Assembly (NCBI GenBank): GCA_022650485.1
Contig: JALCPP010000001.1
Coordinates: 310,001-374,000 of the forward strand
Origin: Oscillospiraceae bacterium
GTDB lineage: Bacteria; Bacillota; Clostridia; Oscillospirales; Acutalibacteraceae
Length of the DNA stretch: 64,000 bases
Direction: 5' to 3'
Shown: positions 17,437-27,728 of the stretch, piece by piece
Layout: the number at the start of each line of letters is the position of its first letter
Numbering within the stretch: position 1 is the first letter of the stretch
Notes under the pieces: model-generated
Seen by the model: the letters and a program-made list of their open reading frames with translations, nothing else
Databases searched by the model: none
What the model was told of the DNA's origin: nothing
Made by a program: the position numbers and the translations under genes

Positions 17437-19680
17437 TTAAGAATTGTACGGCTCTTGCGGCTCGGGTATTTCTCCCTTTCCGCCGCTTACAAAAGAAGAA
17501 ACCCAAGACGGCTGTGCCGGTGCTTTGTCCTCCTTCAGCTGCTTCTGCCACGCTTCATCAGTCAGCCGGCTGCCTGACTCAAATTCATAATAGCTGAACA
17601 CCGCGCCCCTGGTCAGATACAGCTTGCCGCCAATCGGAACAACCGCATAGATTTCATGAGCGGGACCGACACCGGCCTCCAAATATCCGCCGTTGTCATA
17701 GCTGTTGGGTGCCACCGTGTGAAAATCCGCAATGATCGCCATGTTCTTATCCGTTTCCGATTCGATTTCAAACCAACGCAAACCGTCTGATGACAGAGAA
17801 GCCGTCAAGTGTTCCATGGTCGCGCCGTACTCATAGATGCGGGAATATTCCTCATCACTCAGCGTTTCTCCGTTTAATTCCTTCACAGAGCAGTCCCGCA
17901 AAAAGGTCAGCAAATCTTTAAAGTCTTGGATGGAATGTTTTAAATTCTGTTCCCACTCAACTTCCCCATCTTTTAAAAGGCCGCGGGCAGAAAGGTTCTG
18001 CTCGGAATATTCCGTCAGCCACAGCAATTTGTCGTAAACTTCAACAGCAGGCTCCACATATCCCAGTACTTTCGGTTCTTCCGCACCGCCTTTTTCCGCG
18101 CCGCTCTGCTTTCCGTATAAGATAGTGTCGTGCCGAAGCTCAGACCAGCTGCCCAAGGCGGTACTCAACGATTTGTCGGTCCACGCCTGATTGGTCATAA
18201 AGGACGGATATCCGGTTTCATACGGCTTTAACAGGCCCTGCAGCGTCCACAGCCATCCGTAATACAGGTTGGAACGCCAGGTGTCTCCGGAAAGTGCTGA
18301 AAATTGTTCCTGTGTTTTTGCAAACTGTACAGGATAACCTTCCCACTCATTTTCTTTTTTGCCCAGCTGGATTTGATACGCACGGTCCGAACCCAGAACT
18401 CCCATGACGTCCAGCCCGCTGGGAATCGGACGTTTGATCGGTTCCACAAGCTCCTGCAAAATCTCAGAATCCGGAATATATCGCTGCCCCATAAACCGGA
18501 ACTGCCTGCCCACAGGCGTGTCCTGTTCCGTATATTCCGCCTGAATCCGTGGCTCCGGCAGTTTTTCCGCCTCCTGGTACAGTTTGTTCATCAAACCGCT
18601 GTCATTCAGCTGTTCCAGATTGGGGTCTTCCCCGTATACGGTTTTAAGCAAGTCTTTATATTGGTAGATTGTCAGATCGTCGGACTGTCCAACATAAAAC
18701 GAAGTCGGCTCATATACGGTTTCCCAGTTTGTTAAATCCTGTGAACCGTTTTCGTTCATGAAAAGTGCGTACGTAATCAGCAATGCCTGAAGCGTTTGCT
18801 CCACATCCCGGGTTTTCTGTTCTTTATCTTTATATATATAGAAAGGAAACGGTGCCTGGCCATACCAAGTCATAGCGACAAAATATCGTTTAAAATCATC
18901 GCTTCTCGTGTAATGCCCCCGCGGTGTAAACTGGCTGTAATCCAATTTGAAGGGAAAAATTTCAGATTGCATAAAGCCCGACTGCTCTTGAATCAGATTA
19001 TACTCTTTTTCAGCCAGCTGCACCGCCGGTTCCGGCATATTCCAGGGCATCTGTTTTTGAAGTGCCAACGCCGCCGTACCAAAATATGCAATATTCTTTA
19101 ACGCCGCGCTTTTTACTGCCGAATTTTTTACTCCCTTGTAAATCTGTATGGATTTTTTCAGCATACTGTCCGTCAGCGCATCCACGGCACCGATCAGACT
19201 GTCAGATTCCAAAGACCGCAGGGAATAATCATAAAAAACATGGTAAACCTGAAGCACGGAATCTGTTGTAATCAAGCTGGGAATTTTAAGATAAGCATTC
19301 TTTTCATAGATATAAAAAAGCTGCTCTTGAGCAGACGGTGAAACAACAAAAGCATTTTTGGCCAAATGTTGTTTCTGTTCCTGCGAAAAGCTGCCGAACT
19401 GCTGCAGATTTTCCACATTTGATAACTCCGAATTGACCTTGTAGGGCTCAATTTTAGGAGTGATCTGGGTCGAATGATACGGCACAGACACTTCTTTGCT
19501 GATCGAATTCGAAAGAGCTGCCAGCTGGTAGCGGGTGCTCTCCTCCGATTTCTTGCTGTCCACCTCACTTTGCACAGAATTTGCCGGCTTGGTCCCCTGT
19601 CCGCCGCATGCCGGCAGAGTCAGAAAAATTCCAAGGCATAAAAAAAATGAAATTACTCGCCTGAATGGCATAACAATCAT
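17437..19680 (-). CDS. DUF3160 lipoprotein
   Basis: A 747-residue secreted lipoprotein. The signal peptide ends in the lipobox LPAC with C25 as the predicted lipidated residue, followed by a low-complexity linker. The bulk matches DUF3160: the VYHVFYDYSLRSLE region, a long helical alpha-solenoid-like middle, and the HTVAPNSYDNGGYLEAGVG and YAVVPIGGKLYLTRG strands near the C-terminus. The function of DUF3160 is unknown to me. The ATG at 19680 overlaps the stop of the upstream FG-GAP gene (ATGA) and sits directly in AAGGAGGAGGA; an ATG at 19671 is an alternative. The coupling suggests the two proteins act together at the cell surface. Confidence 0.82.
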   Translation of the reverse strand: MIVMPFRRVISFFLCLGIFLTLPACGGQGTKPANSVQSEVDSKKSEESTRYQLAALSNSISKEVSVPYHSTQITPKIEPYKVNSELSNVENLQQFGSFSQEQKQHLAKNAFVVSPSAQEQLFYIYEKNAYLKIPSLITTDSVLQVYHVFYDYSLRSLESDSLIGAVDALTDSMLKKSIQIYKGVKNSAVKSAALKNIAYFGTAALALQKQMPWNMPEPAVQLAEKEYNLIQEQSGFMQSEIFPFKLDYSQFTPRGHYTRSDDFKRYFVAMTWYGQAPFPFYIYKDKEQKTRDVEQTLQALLITYALFMNENGSQDLTNWETVYEPTSFYVGQSDDLTIYQYKDLLKTVYGEDPNLEQLNDSGLMNKLYQEAEKLPEPRIQAEYTEQDTPVGRQFRFMGQRYIPDSEILQELVEPIKRPIPSGLDVMGVLGSDRAYQIQLGKKENEWEGYPVQFAKTQEQFSALSGDTWRSNLYYGWLWTLQGLLKPYETGYPSFMTNQAWTDKSLSTALGSWSELRHDTILYGKQSGAEKGGAEEPKVLGYVEPAVEVYDKLLWLTEYSEQNLSARGLLKDGEVEWEQNLKHSIQDFKDLLTFLRDCSVKELNGETLSDEEYSRIYEYGATMEHLTASLSSDGLRWFEIESETDKNMAIIADFHTVAPNSYDNGGYLEAGVGPAHEIYAVVPIGGKLYLTRGAVFSYYEFESGSRLTDEAWQKQLKEDKAPAQPSWVSSFVSGGKGEIPEPQEPYNS

Positions 19681-20678
19681 TCCTCCTCCTTCAATTTACC
19701 GTCTTGATAGACCCATGTCTTTGATATGTGCAGATACATCTGATTACAAACCGCTGATATTCGTTTACCGGCAGATTTCAATTGAGATACACCGTCATAT
19801 GGCTTTGAAACGCCAATCGATTCAAAGCCGAAGCCGGTCCATCGATAAACATTTAGTTCCTTTTTACCGACACGCGTGGTTTCCACGCTAATCAGTTCAT
19901 CTTCCGCACCTTGATCCACGTTGCAGAAAATATAGTCATCGAATGGCCGGGACAACCGGGAACCCAGCCATTTGGGATACAGCTTTCCGTTTTTAAAATA
20001 ATAAAGGAACGGTCTTTTTGCATAAACCGGATGAAATTTTGCCACCGTGTAAACACCCAGTGAAACTTCCTTTTGGCCGTCACCGTCCACATCGCAAACC
20101 TGTACTTTCCAAGGATTTACTTTCTGAAACGACGCATCATACATTTTCTTCGGCCTGCCGTCATGGTAATTGAAAACAAGAAGCTCCTCGCCATATTGTT
20201 CCCCTTTTTTCCCCAATAAAAGAAAAATGTCATCATTTCCGTCATTGTCACAGTCTGCGACAAAGCTGCTGACTGTTTGCCTTTGATTTTCATTTTCATA
20301 GTTAAAAATCGATTTGTCATGGTCATAAACGGTAAACCCATTTTCAAGCACTAAAATAACATATGTATTTTCTGCGTATTGCAGACTCCTCATGGTCACA
20401 TTTTTTGAACCAATCCGGCGAATCTTTAGAACGCGGCCGCCGCTGAAAAGCAGAAACGGCTGCCCCGCCGCACGAACAATTCTATACTCATCGCCCGCAT
20501 GTTGGTACGTCTGTTCCACACGGATCAGAAAATGTGCCGCCAAAAATACTGCCAAAAGGGACACTGCCAGCAACACTGGCTTTACGGTTTGTTTTTTTTC
20601 GCATTTCGCCGCGCGCAAAAACGGTATCATCCCCCTGCGCCTTTCCTTCCCTGTAAAACCACTCTCGCTGTTTTTCAT
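19677..20678 (-). CDS. Membrane-anchored FG-GAP/VCBS-like protein of unknown function
   Basis: A 333-residue protein with a basic cytoplasmic N-terminus, one membrane segment at about residues 34-53, and an extracytoplasmic domain. Two calcium-binding-like loops are visible: DCDNDGNDD at 142-150 and DVDGDGQKE at 196-204. A degenerate third is NVDQGAEDE further on. This spacing is typical of FG-GAP/VCBS blades of a beta-propeller. I chose ATG 20678 because AAGGAAAG lies about 8 bases upstream. It follows addA by 81 bases and is translationally coupled to the DUF3160 lipoprotein. I do not recognise a named family. Confidence 0.75.
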   Translation of the reverse strand: MKNSESGFTGKERRRGMIPFLRAAKCEKKQTVKPVLLAVSLLAVFLAAHFLIRVEQTYQHAGDEYRIVRAAGQPFLLFSGGRVLKIRRIGSKNVTMRSLQYAENTYVILVLENGFTVYDHDKSIFNYENENQRQTVSSFVADCDNDGNDDIFLLLGKKGEQYGEELLVFNYHDGRPKKMYDASFQKVNPWKVQVCDVDGDGQKEVSLGVYTVAKFHPVYAKRPFLYYFKNGKLYPKWLGSRLSRPFDDYIFCNVDQGAEDELISVETTRVGKKELNVYRWTGFGFESIGVSKPYDGVSQLKSAGKRISAVCNQMYLHISKTWVYQDGKLKEEE

Positions 20679-20759
20679 GTAAGACTTTCCTTCCGCAATC
20701 GTCTGAAAAATCGACGTGAAGGTAATCGGGAACCGGCTTATCACAGTCGTTTTAAAAAC

Positions 20760-23700
20760 CTATCTGTTTCCCGTAATTTCCCTGCCGAGCGCAAATGAAT
20801 ACAACAGGCACTGATTCACGGTTTTTCCCGTGCACAATTCCAGTGCTCTGCGGTACCACCGAAGCTGCTCCTGATATCGCGCCCAAAGTTCAACTGGGTC
20901 ACGCATGCGGTCTGTTTTGTAATCGACAATGACAATTCCTTCCGGTTCCTCAAAAACGCAGTCCGCCGCACCCTGCAGAATGACCGGTTCTTCCGCCGCT
21001 TTGCCGGTTAAACCCGGTCGAACCTCACTGGCCGGAATTTCAACAGAAAATCGATATTCCCGTTCCAAATGCCCGGATGCCAACATCCGCTTCATCAGCT
21101 TGCTCTGAAAAAACACACTCACGGCCTTTAAGTCCACCGCTTCCGCCCGCCAAGGCGTTAAGAATTTTTGTTTCTGCAAACGTGAAAGCTCCTGCACAGG
21201 GTCTTCGACTGCCCTGCGATAATCCGCAAACTGAAGGAAAGCATGCAGAGCCGTTCCGCGTTCCGCCGGAGTCAGCCCGCCTTTGCCCAGAAAAGCAGGG
21301 CGGGAAGAAGCGGCGTAGCGTGCGGAAAACCGGCCTGCCGCCAGTTCAGAAGCAGCGACTTTTGCGCACATCCCCCCTGTTTCCGAGTAGGGATAAACAA
21401 AGCTGAAATCAGATTCCAATTTTGCAAGAAAAGCAGCGTCCGGCTCCGCCGCAGTCTGAGTTTCCTGTTCCGCTTCCGGCTCCTCCTCCGGGTCATTCTG
21501 CGGCCGGGTCACCTGAAAAGACCAGTGTCCCCGGTCCGGAACCGTGACTGTTGCGGAAACGCCCGCCATGTCCCGCAGACGTCCGCCATCAGGATGCCTG
21601 AGCGCGCAGAGCAGCAGCCAGTCTGAAATACTGGAAACCCCGCGGACAACATAAGGCTGAATCCGTCTCCCTTCCGACAGTCTGGGAGCAAGGGAAGCGA
21701 GTGTTTTCGCGGCATCATCCAGTGTGGTAACCAGCATCAGCTGTTCCTTGGCGCGCGTCATGGCAACATAAAGGACACGCAGTTCTTCGCTCATCTCATC
21801 GCGTTCCAGTTCCAGCGCGACGGCTTCCCGAATCATGGTGGAGCGCCGCGCTCCGGTGGCGGGGTCTTTCAGCCGGATGCCAGGACCAAGTTCCGGGTGA
21901 AGCAAAACATCCGCATGCTCTTTATGAAAGCCGCGCGAACACCCCGCCAGAATACAGACCGGAAACTCTAACCCTTTGGAATGATGCACGCTCATAATCC
22001 GCACTACATTGGCGGATTCGCTGATAGTTGAGGCAGCGGAAAGGTCGGCGCGGCTTTTCTGCAGACGATCGATAAAGCGAAGAAAGCCGGACAGCCCGTT
22101 ATATCCGGAGGACTCATATTTACCGGCGTAAGAAAGCAAAAGCCGCAGATTGGACAGCCGCAGTTCGCCGTTCGGCATAGCTTGCACCAAGTTTGTCAAG
22201 CCCGTCTGCCCGTAAACAAACCGAATCAGACGGTCAGACGGCATCGTAGCCGCCAGAACCCGAAAGCGCTGAATCGCACCGAGAAAGTCCGCGGCTTTTT
22301 GATTCCCATCCCGCGCCGAGGCTGTAACAGCCGGGTAAAGCCTCCCCGCACGGGTATGCATCCTGATTTCCGCTACCTCGTCCGGAGTAAAGCCGTAGAC
22401 TGCGCTCATCATAACGGCAAGAAGCGGAATATCCTGCATGGGATTGTCAATCACCTGAAGGAGCGACAGCGCTGTGCGAATCTCTCCAGCGGCAAAAAAT
22501 CCGCCCACCGTATCGGCCCATGCGGGAATTCCAAGCGCTGAAAGCTCCCTTGCATATTCGTGGGCATACTGATTTGCACTGCGCAGCAAAACACAGAAAT
22601 CCCGATACACGGCCGGTCGTTGCTTTCCATGGTCCGTCACTGAAAAAGAACCGCTCGTCATAGAATAAATCCGTTTTGCGATCTGCAGGCATTCCACACG
22701 GATTAAGTCGGAATCTCTTTTAAATTCAGTTCCGGAAAGATCAATTATCTCAAGGTCAGACGCCGGTTCCGCTCTGGCTGGATACTCTGCCCCGGGAACC
22801 AGTTCTTCCGCTTTCGTGTAATCCAGTTCGCCCGTTTTTTCACTCATCAGCTGGCGAAACACAAAATTGACTGCATCGGTCACCCCGCTGCGGCTGCGAA
22901 AATTGCGGTCCAGCACCACACAGGCCGGAAGTTTCGGCCGCACGGGGTCATACTCAGGCAGTGCGGCACGGCGGCGTAAAAAAATCTGCGGCATCGCCTG
23001 ACGGAACCGGTAAATGCTCTGCTTCACATCTCCCACAAGGAACAAATTGGTTTCATTGCGGGAGATGGCGCGGAAAATCATATCCTGTGTTTCATTGGTA
23101 TCCTGGTATTCATCCACCATAATTTCATCATATTGTTTGGAAAGCTCTAGCGCATCCGGCGTACGGTCATATCCTTCTTCCGTACTGCGAACCAGAAGTT
23201 CCAGCGCCCAGTGTTCCAGATCGCTGAAATCCGCGGCGCGGCGCTCTGCCTTTCTCTGCTTTAAAAGCAGGCCGAACCGCTGTGTCACCTGAAACAACAT
23301 ACGGACGGTCGGTGCAAGCCGAGACCGTTCCTCCGACCACTCCGCCCGCGTACACGAAAAGAGGGAAGAAAGAGCCGCAACGGTAGCTTTTACCTCTTTT
23401 CTGGCATTGGTAATTGAATTTTTTAACGGATCTTCCGCACGTCCCCGCACCGGATGGAACTTTGGAAATTCAAAAGCCGCACAGCGGTGTACGCATAAAT
23501 CCCAGTCACCGGCCTCTGCCGCTTTTCCCAGCAGCGCCAGATTGTCAAGGTCTGATTGACAGGCATCTGAATAAGCCGTCGAAAGTTCCTCGTCATCGCT
23601 CATGCGGGCAAGTGAGTTCTTTGTCACCGAAATACCGTACTGCACCGCCTCTTGAGCCCAGGACAAAACGACTTTGCCCCAAACCGACTGTTCCGCGGGA

Positions 23701-24308
23701 ACACTGCTGTCGTACAGCGCGGATTTTTCAGCAAGCCAATGCTCTGGGAATGGATGGGAACGGACAAAATCATAGAGCCGATTCACCGTTTCAGCAATGC
23801 GGCTGTCATCCCGCCCGGAAGAAAACTCTTCAATAAAATCAAAAAATGCCGGGTCCGCCTCCGCGTAAAATTCATCCAGCGTATCTGACACCGTCTGTGA
23901 ACGCAGAACCGTCATTTCGCCATCGTCCAAAATCCTGAAATCCGGCGCGATTCCCAGCTTGAAAAAATTCTCTTTCACAAGGTCACTGCAGAACGAATCA
24001 ATCGTTCCGATTTTAGCCCGGGAAAGTAAAATCTGCTGGCGCTGCAACCTGACGTTTTCAGGATCTTCTTCCAGCATAGCGGCGATTTCAGCCGCAATTC
24101 TCCCGCTCATTTCAGCCGCGGCGGCTTTGGTGAACGTGACAACCAGCAGGCGGTCCGCATCGACCGGATGAAGCGGGTCTGTAATGTGTTCGACAACACG
24201 CTGCACTAAAACCGCCGTCTTGCCGGAACCTGCCGCAGCGGAAACAAGAAGAGTTCCTCCGCGGGCAAAAATCGCGTTTTTTTGGCTTTGCGTCCAATTT
24301 CTGCTCAC
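20760..24308 (-). CDS. addA: ATP-dependent helicase/nuclease subunit A
   Basis: Helicase-nuclease subunit of AddAB, which resects double-strand breaks to a Chi-like site for RecA loading. The 1182-residue protein has the UvrD-like Walker A AAAGSGKTAV (GSGKT at 27-31), Walker B in VDEYQDTNETQ, the GDVKQSIYRFRQA motif and SVHHSKGLEFPV. The C-terminal RecB-like nuclease has GAADCVFEEPEGIVIVDYKT. The start is GTG at 24308 within GTGA, overlapping the addB stop, with GGAGGAG 7 bases upstream. Confidence 0.96.
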   Translation of the reverse strand: MSRNWTQSQKNAIFARGGTLLVSAAAGSGKTAVLVQRVVEHITDPLHPVDADRLLVVTFTKAAAAEMSGRIAAEIAAMLEEDPENVRLQRQQILLSRAKIGTIDSFCSDLVKENFFKLGIAPDFRILDDGEMTVLRSQTVSDTLDEFYAEADPAFFDFIEEFSSGRDDSRIAETVNRLYDFVRSHPFPEHWLAEKSALYDSSVPAEQSVWGKVVLSWAQEAVQYGISVTKNSLARMSDDEELSTAYSDACQSDLDNLALLGKAAEAGDWDLCVHRCAAFEFPKFHPVRGRAEDPLKNSITNARKEVKATVAALSSLFSCTRAEWSEERSRLAPTVRMLFQVTQRFGLLLKQRKAERRAADFSDLEHWALELLVRSTEEGYDRTPDALELSKQYDEIMVDEYQDTNETQDMIFRAISRNETNLFLVGDVKQSIYRFRQAMPQIFLRRRAALPEYDPVRPKLPACVVLDRNFRSRSGVTDAVNFVFRQLMSEKTGELDYTKAEELVPGAEYPARAEPASDLEIIDLSGTEFKRDSDLIRVECLQIAKRIYSMTSGSFSVTDHGKQRPAVYRDFCVLLRSANQYAHEYARELSALGIPAWADTVGGFFAAGEIRTALSLLQVIDNPMQDIPLLAVMMSAVYGFTPDEVAEIRMHTRAGRLYPAVTASARDGNQKAADFLGAIQRFRVLAATMPSDRLIRFVYGQTGLTNLVQAMPNGELRLSNLRLLLSYAGKYESSGYNGLSGFLRFIDRLQKSRADLSAASTISESANVVRIMSVHHSKGLEFPVCILAGCSRGFHKEHADVLLHPELGPGIRLKDPATGARRSTMIREAVALELERDEMSEELRVLYVAMTRAKEQLMLVTTLDDAAKTLASLAPRLSEGRRIQPYVVRGVSSISDWLLLCALRHPDGGRLRDMAGVSATVTVPDRGHWSFQVTRPQNDPEEEPEAEQETQTAAEPDAAFLAKLESDFSFVYPYSETGGMCAKVAASELAAGRFSARYAASSRPAFLGKGGLTPAERGTALHAFLQFADYRRAVEDPVQELSRLQKQKFLTPWRAEAVDLKAVSVFFQSKLMKRMLASGHLEREYRFSVEIPASEVRPGLTGKAAEEPVILQGAADCVFEEPEGIVIVDYKTDRMRDPVELWARYQEQLRWYRRALELCTGKTVNQCLLYSFALGREITGNR

Positions 24309-27300
24309 TGGGTTTCTCCTCCTTTTACAAATTCCTTTATGACGGCGTCACGGTCCCATTTTTCCATATCGCGCGTCGGGTCGTCCCGCTCATGGCCGCA
24401 AACCGCACTGTAAGGGCACCACGCGCAGGCATCGTAGCCGCCTGACAGGGGAACCGCAGGGATATGCCCCCGCTTCAGTTCTTCCGCCATATCCGCAACA
24501 AGGCCGCGAATATAGTGAAACACCTGCCCGAGTTCCCGTTCCGCAATCAGATGCCCTTTTCCGGACGGCACCCCTTTCTTCAGGGTAACCGGAAGATAGA
24601 CTCCCTTTCCATCCGGCTCCATCGCACTAACGATCTTCTCATCATCCAGAATCAAGCCGTCCATCCGCAGCTGCCTGGCGGAATCCTTTTTTAGCTTTTC
24701 CGGCGCATCCCCCCGCTTTGCCGTAGGAGAAGGCCGGTTGGCCGGCATATACAGCACACCGGCGGGCGTTACCTCGCCGTAACGGGTTTCGCCATTTTCA
24801 CACAGTGCCGAAAGATAGATCAGCATCTGCAAATTCATACCGTAAATCACATCGGACAACCGGAATTCTTTTTTTCCCGTTTTATAATCCACCACACGGA
24901 GATAACGAACGCCGTCTTTGGTCATCAGATCAACCCGGTCTATTTTCCCATCGATCGCGACCTTTCCTCCGTCCGGCAGGGGAATTTCAAGCGGCGGGAT
25001 CTCCTTGCCGACCGAAAGTTCAAAATCCGCCGGTTCAAAGCCGCTCTGCATCAGCTCTTCGGCAATATGCCTGGCCACAATCTGGGCGGAATCAGCCAGG
25101 CGGGAAATCAAGTAGGCAAAACGCGGCGTCCGGTTTTTCATGCCGCCGAATCTTGTCTTCACATATTCCTCCAGAAATCTTAAAATGGCATTGCGAAGCT
25201 CAGGCTCCGTAAAACCGGAAATCTGAGCACTTCCAACCTCCTGAAACAACCTCTGCAACAAATAGTGCATCAGGCTCCCGTACTCCAGCGCGTTGAGTTC
25301 TGCCGTTGTACGTTCCCGTGCGCCAAGACCAAAGCGGCAGAAATACTGAAATCGGCACAAATGATAGGTTTCAATCTGGGTGGCAGACACATGCATCTCG
25401 CTGCCGAAAAGGCCGATTGCTTTTGCGGGATTCTGAAAACCAAACGGCCTTTTTTCCGCTGCTCCGGCAACGGCGTCAAGTTTCCGCTCCATTCCGCGGC
25501 GACGAAGTGCCGCGTTCAGTGTGGAAGAAAGCACATCGTGCATATTCCACCTCTGTGCCGCCAGTTCCAGAGCCGGATTCGGCGCAGTGGCAAAATAGGA
25601 GTGTTCCAGCAGCAGTTCATTCCATATTTCTACCTGTGGAAGCACCGCGCGTGTCTCTTTTAAAATGGAAGAAGGCGTATTCGCTTTTCCCTCCACGTCT
25701 GACACAGGATAACAGAGAAAAAGCCGCTGGGAAGCGACGCTCATGGCAGAGTAGGCCAAAAAACGTTCCTGCACCGCCGCGCCTTCCGCCGTATCGTTTA
25801 ATTCAAGCCCCAGACCAATTAATTCATGGCGCTCCCTGTCGCTGATCAGCCCGCCGGAACCGGTCACCATCGGAAATTCGCCCTGCGTACATCCGACCAA
25901 AAAAACGACTTTGGGATTGACCGGCCGCGAACGATCCGCCGCCCCGACGGTCACCTCATCCAGACCCTGCGGGATACTCGCGATACGGCTGGAAAGAATG
26001 ACCAGACGGAGCAATTCGGCATAGCGAGTTCCCGTCACTTTATTTTTACCAAGAACCAAAGCGGTCTGGTCAAGAATTTCCATCAGCAGATCCCAGATGC
26101 GAAGTTCCCGTTCGGCCAGCGCCGGGCTGCCTCCCTCTGAAAGCTGCCCGGCAAACCGTTTCAGGTTCTGAGCGGCGTGCAGGTCTTCCAGTAGACGAAA
26201 AACCGCCTTGGCCATCCCTTCGCCGTCCGTGTCCGCCGTCCGGTCCGCAAAATGTTCGAGAGGATCAACTGCCGTACGGCGGCAGCGGTTGACTTTTTCA
26301 AGCAGTACGGCATCTTCCGCCTTTGCTTTTCCTGTAAAGCCCTCCGGGCTGTCCGTCCATTCTTCCCTCCATTTTTTACCCGATAGATTCCATAGAAACG
26401 TGTAATTTTCAAGCAGGGAAATCTGTTCCGGTTCCAGCCCGCACAAACCGGTTTTTAAGTATAAGAACATGTCGTTTGACCGAAATCCGTTTTGTACAAT
26501 TCGAAACGCGGAAAGAACCAGACGCATCAGCGGTTCCGCGTCGATTTCTTCCGGTCTGTCCATAAAATACGGGATTTCCCAGTTTTCCAGCGCATCATCC
26601 AGAATTCCACGGTAAGATTCCGGATGCCGCGCAATCACCGCAAAATCCCGGTAGCGGTAGCCCTGATTGATGACAAGCCTTCGAATGGTCGCGGCGACAA
26701 ATGCCGACTCGTCATAACTGTTTTTCGCTTCATAAACAGAAACCGCCCTGCACCGCCCCTGAAACGGATTCCGGTGCGCCGGGCGGTAAATCCCGCTCTC
26801 CAGCGCTTTCAGGTCCTCGCTTTGAAAACGCAGCCCGCTTTCTAAAAGTGTAGGAGCTGCAACCGGAACCCCATTTTGCTTTGCAATTCTTGCAAGAATT
26901 TTTGCCGTTTTGCGAGTCACGGAAAACAAGCCCGCCCCACAGTCAGGGTCATCCAGCCGGTCCGCACACAGCGCGACGCGAACTTCTTCCGCCTGCCTGA
27001 GAATCAGCGCCAGCACATCGTATTCCTGAACAGTAAAACTCTGAAAAGAATCCACCATGACGGTGTATCCGGAAAAATAGTTATTCTGCTCCAGCTTCTC
27101 TTTCAAGCGGGTCAGATCGTCCAGCGGATCAATGTAACTCTGCGACACCAGTGCGTCGTAAGCAGACAGAATCAGCGACAGTTCCGAAATCTTTCGGTGC
27201 AGCGTTCCATCCGGCATCTGATCCGCCGCACTGGAAAGGGCCTGCGGTGTAACGGCGCACATTTTAAATTCCGTGCAAGCGTCCAGGAGAAGGCCGACCA

Positions 27301-27646
27301 GTTCCGTACTTTCCGCATTGCGGCGGTAAACATTCAACTGATCTTTCACCTGCTCGATCGCCAGGCTCATAAAAATGCTGCGGCCTCCGTCATCCAGCCG
27401 TCTTCCGGCAAATCCCCCGTAATATCTCAGCACCTCATCCGCCAGTCTGGAAAAGCTGACAACACTCACACGGCGTGCGGATTCCGGCCCCAGCAGCCGG
27501 AGCATAGCGCGCTCGTTTTCAAACGACGCCTGTTCCGGTACAATCAGCATCAGCTTTTCCCGTCCTGATTCCGCTAAGTCTTTCAGCGCGTTTCGAACAG
27601 CCTGTGTCTTCCCGCTGCCCGCCCGGCCCAAAAGTAAACGCAGCAT
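24305..27646 (-). CDS. addB: ATP-dependent helicase/nuclease subunit B
   Basis: Second subunit of AddAB. The 1113-residue protein has an intact N-terminal Walker A (GRAGSGKTQAV), a helicase-like fold, and a C-terminal nuclease domain with the LRVVDYKTGKKEF motif. The iron-sulfur-stapled nuclease is indicated by an isolated cysteine in YHLCRFQYFCRF and the trailing CAWCPYSAVC cluster, matching the four-cysteine pattern of AddB. The ATG follows AAAGGATG, and addA is coupled downstream. An extended -10 element lies just upstream. Confidence 0.96.
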   Translation of the reverse strand: MLRLLLGRAGSGKTQAVRNALKDLAESGREKLMLIVPEQASFENERAMLRLLGPESARRVSVVSFSRLADEVLRYYGGFAGRRLDDGGRSIFMSLAIEQVKDQLNVYRRNAESTELVGLLLDACTEFKMCAVTPQALSSAADQMPDGTLHRKISELSLILSAYDALVSQSYIDPLDDLTRLKEKLEQNNYFSGYTVMVDSFQSFTVQEYDVLALILRQAEEVRVALCADRLDDPDCGAGLFSVTRKTAKILARIAKQNGVPVAAPTLLESGLRFQSEDLKALESGIYRPAHRNPFQGRCRAVSVYEAKNSYDESAFVAATIRRLVINQGYRYRDFAVIARHPESYRGILDDALENWEIPYFMDRPEEIDAEPLMRLVLSAFRIVQNGFRSNDMFLYLKTGLCGLEPEQISLLENYTFLWNLSGKKWREEWTDSPEGFTGKAKAEDAVLLEKVNRCRRTAVDPLEHFADRTADTDGEGMAKAVFRLLEDLHAAQNLKRFAGQLSEGGSPALAERELRIWDLLMEILDQTALVLGKNKVTGTRYAELLRLVILSSRIASIPQGLDEVTVGAADRSRPVNPKVVFLVGCTQGEFPMVTGSGGLISDRERHELIGLGLELNDTAEGAAVQERFLAYSAMSVASQRLFLCYPVSDVEGKANTPSSILKETRAVLPQVEIWNELLLEHSYFATAPNPALELAAQRWNMHDVLSSTLNAALRRRGMERKLDAVAGAAEKRPFGFQNPAKAIGLFGSEMHVSATQIETYHLCRFQYFCRFGLGARERTTAELNALEYGSLMHYLLQRLFQEVGSAQISGFTEPELRNAILRFLEEYVKTRFGGMKNRTPRFAYLISRLADSAQIVARHIAEELMQSGFEPADFELSVGKEIPPLEIPLPDGGKVAIDGKIDRVDLMTKDGVRYLRVVDYKTGKKEFRLSDVIYGMNLQMLIYLSALCENGETRYGEVTPAGVLYMPANRPSPTAKRGDAPEKLKKDSARQLRMDGLILDDEKIVSAMEPDGKGVYLPVTLKKGVPSGKGHLIAERELGQVFHYIRGLVADMAEELKRGHIPAVPLSGGYDACAWCPYSAVCGHERDDPTRDMEKWDRDAVIKEFVKGGETQ

Positions 27647-27673
27647 TTTATGCCTTCACATCCTTTTGATGAA

Positions 27674-27682
27674 AGTATAGCA
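27674..27682 (-). promoter_or_regulatory. Extended -10 promoter candidate for addBA
   Basis: The minus strand reads TGC-TATACT, an extended -10 (TGNTATAxT), 28 bases before the addB ATG. No good -35 hexamer is visible 17 bases upstream. spoIIR ends 46 bases further up, so addBA may have its own constitutive promoter separate from sporulation transcription. Confidence 0.5.
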
Positions 27683-27728
27683 TAAAATGCCGCGTGAAAA
27701 AAGCAGTTAATTGGATAAAGGGGGCGGT

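Noticed and set aside
23414-27568. Several long plus-strand open frames opposite addA and addB, up to 230 codons
   Set aside because: They mirror the codon pattern of the minus-strand genes, have no family similarity or Shine-Dalgarno sites, and addA and addB have clear motifs throughout.
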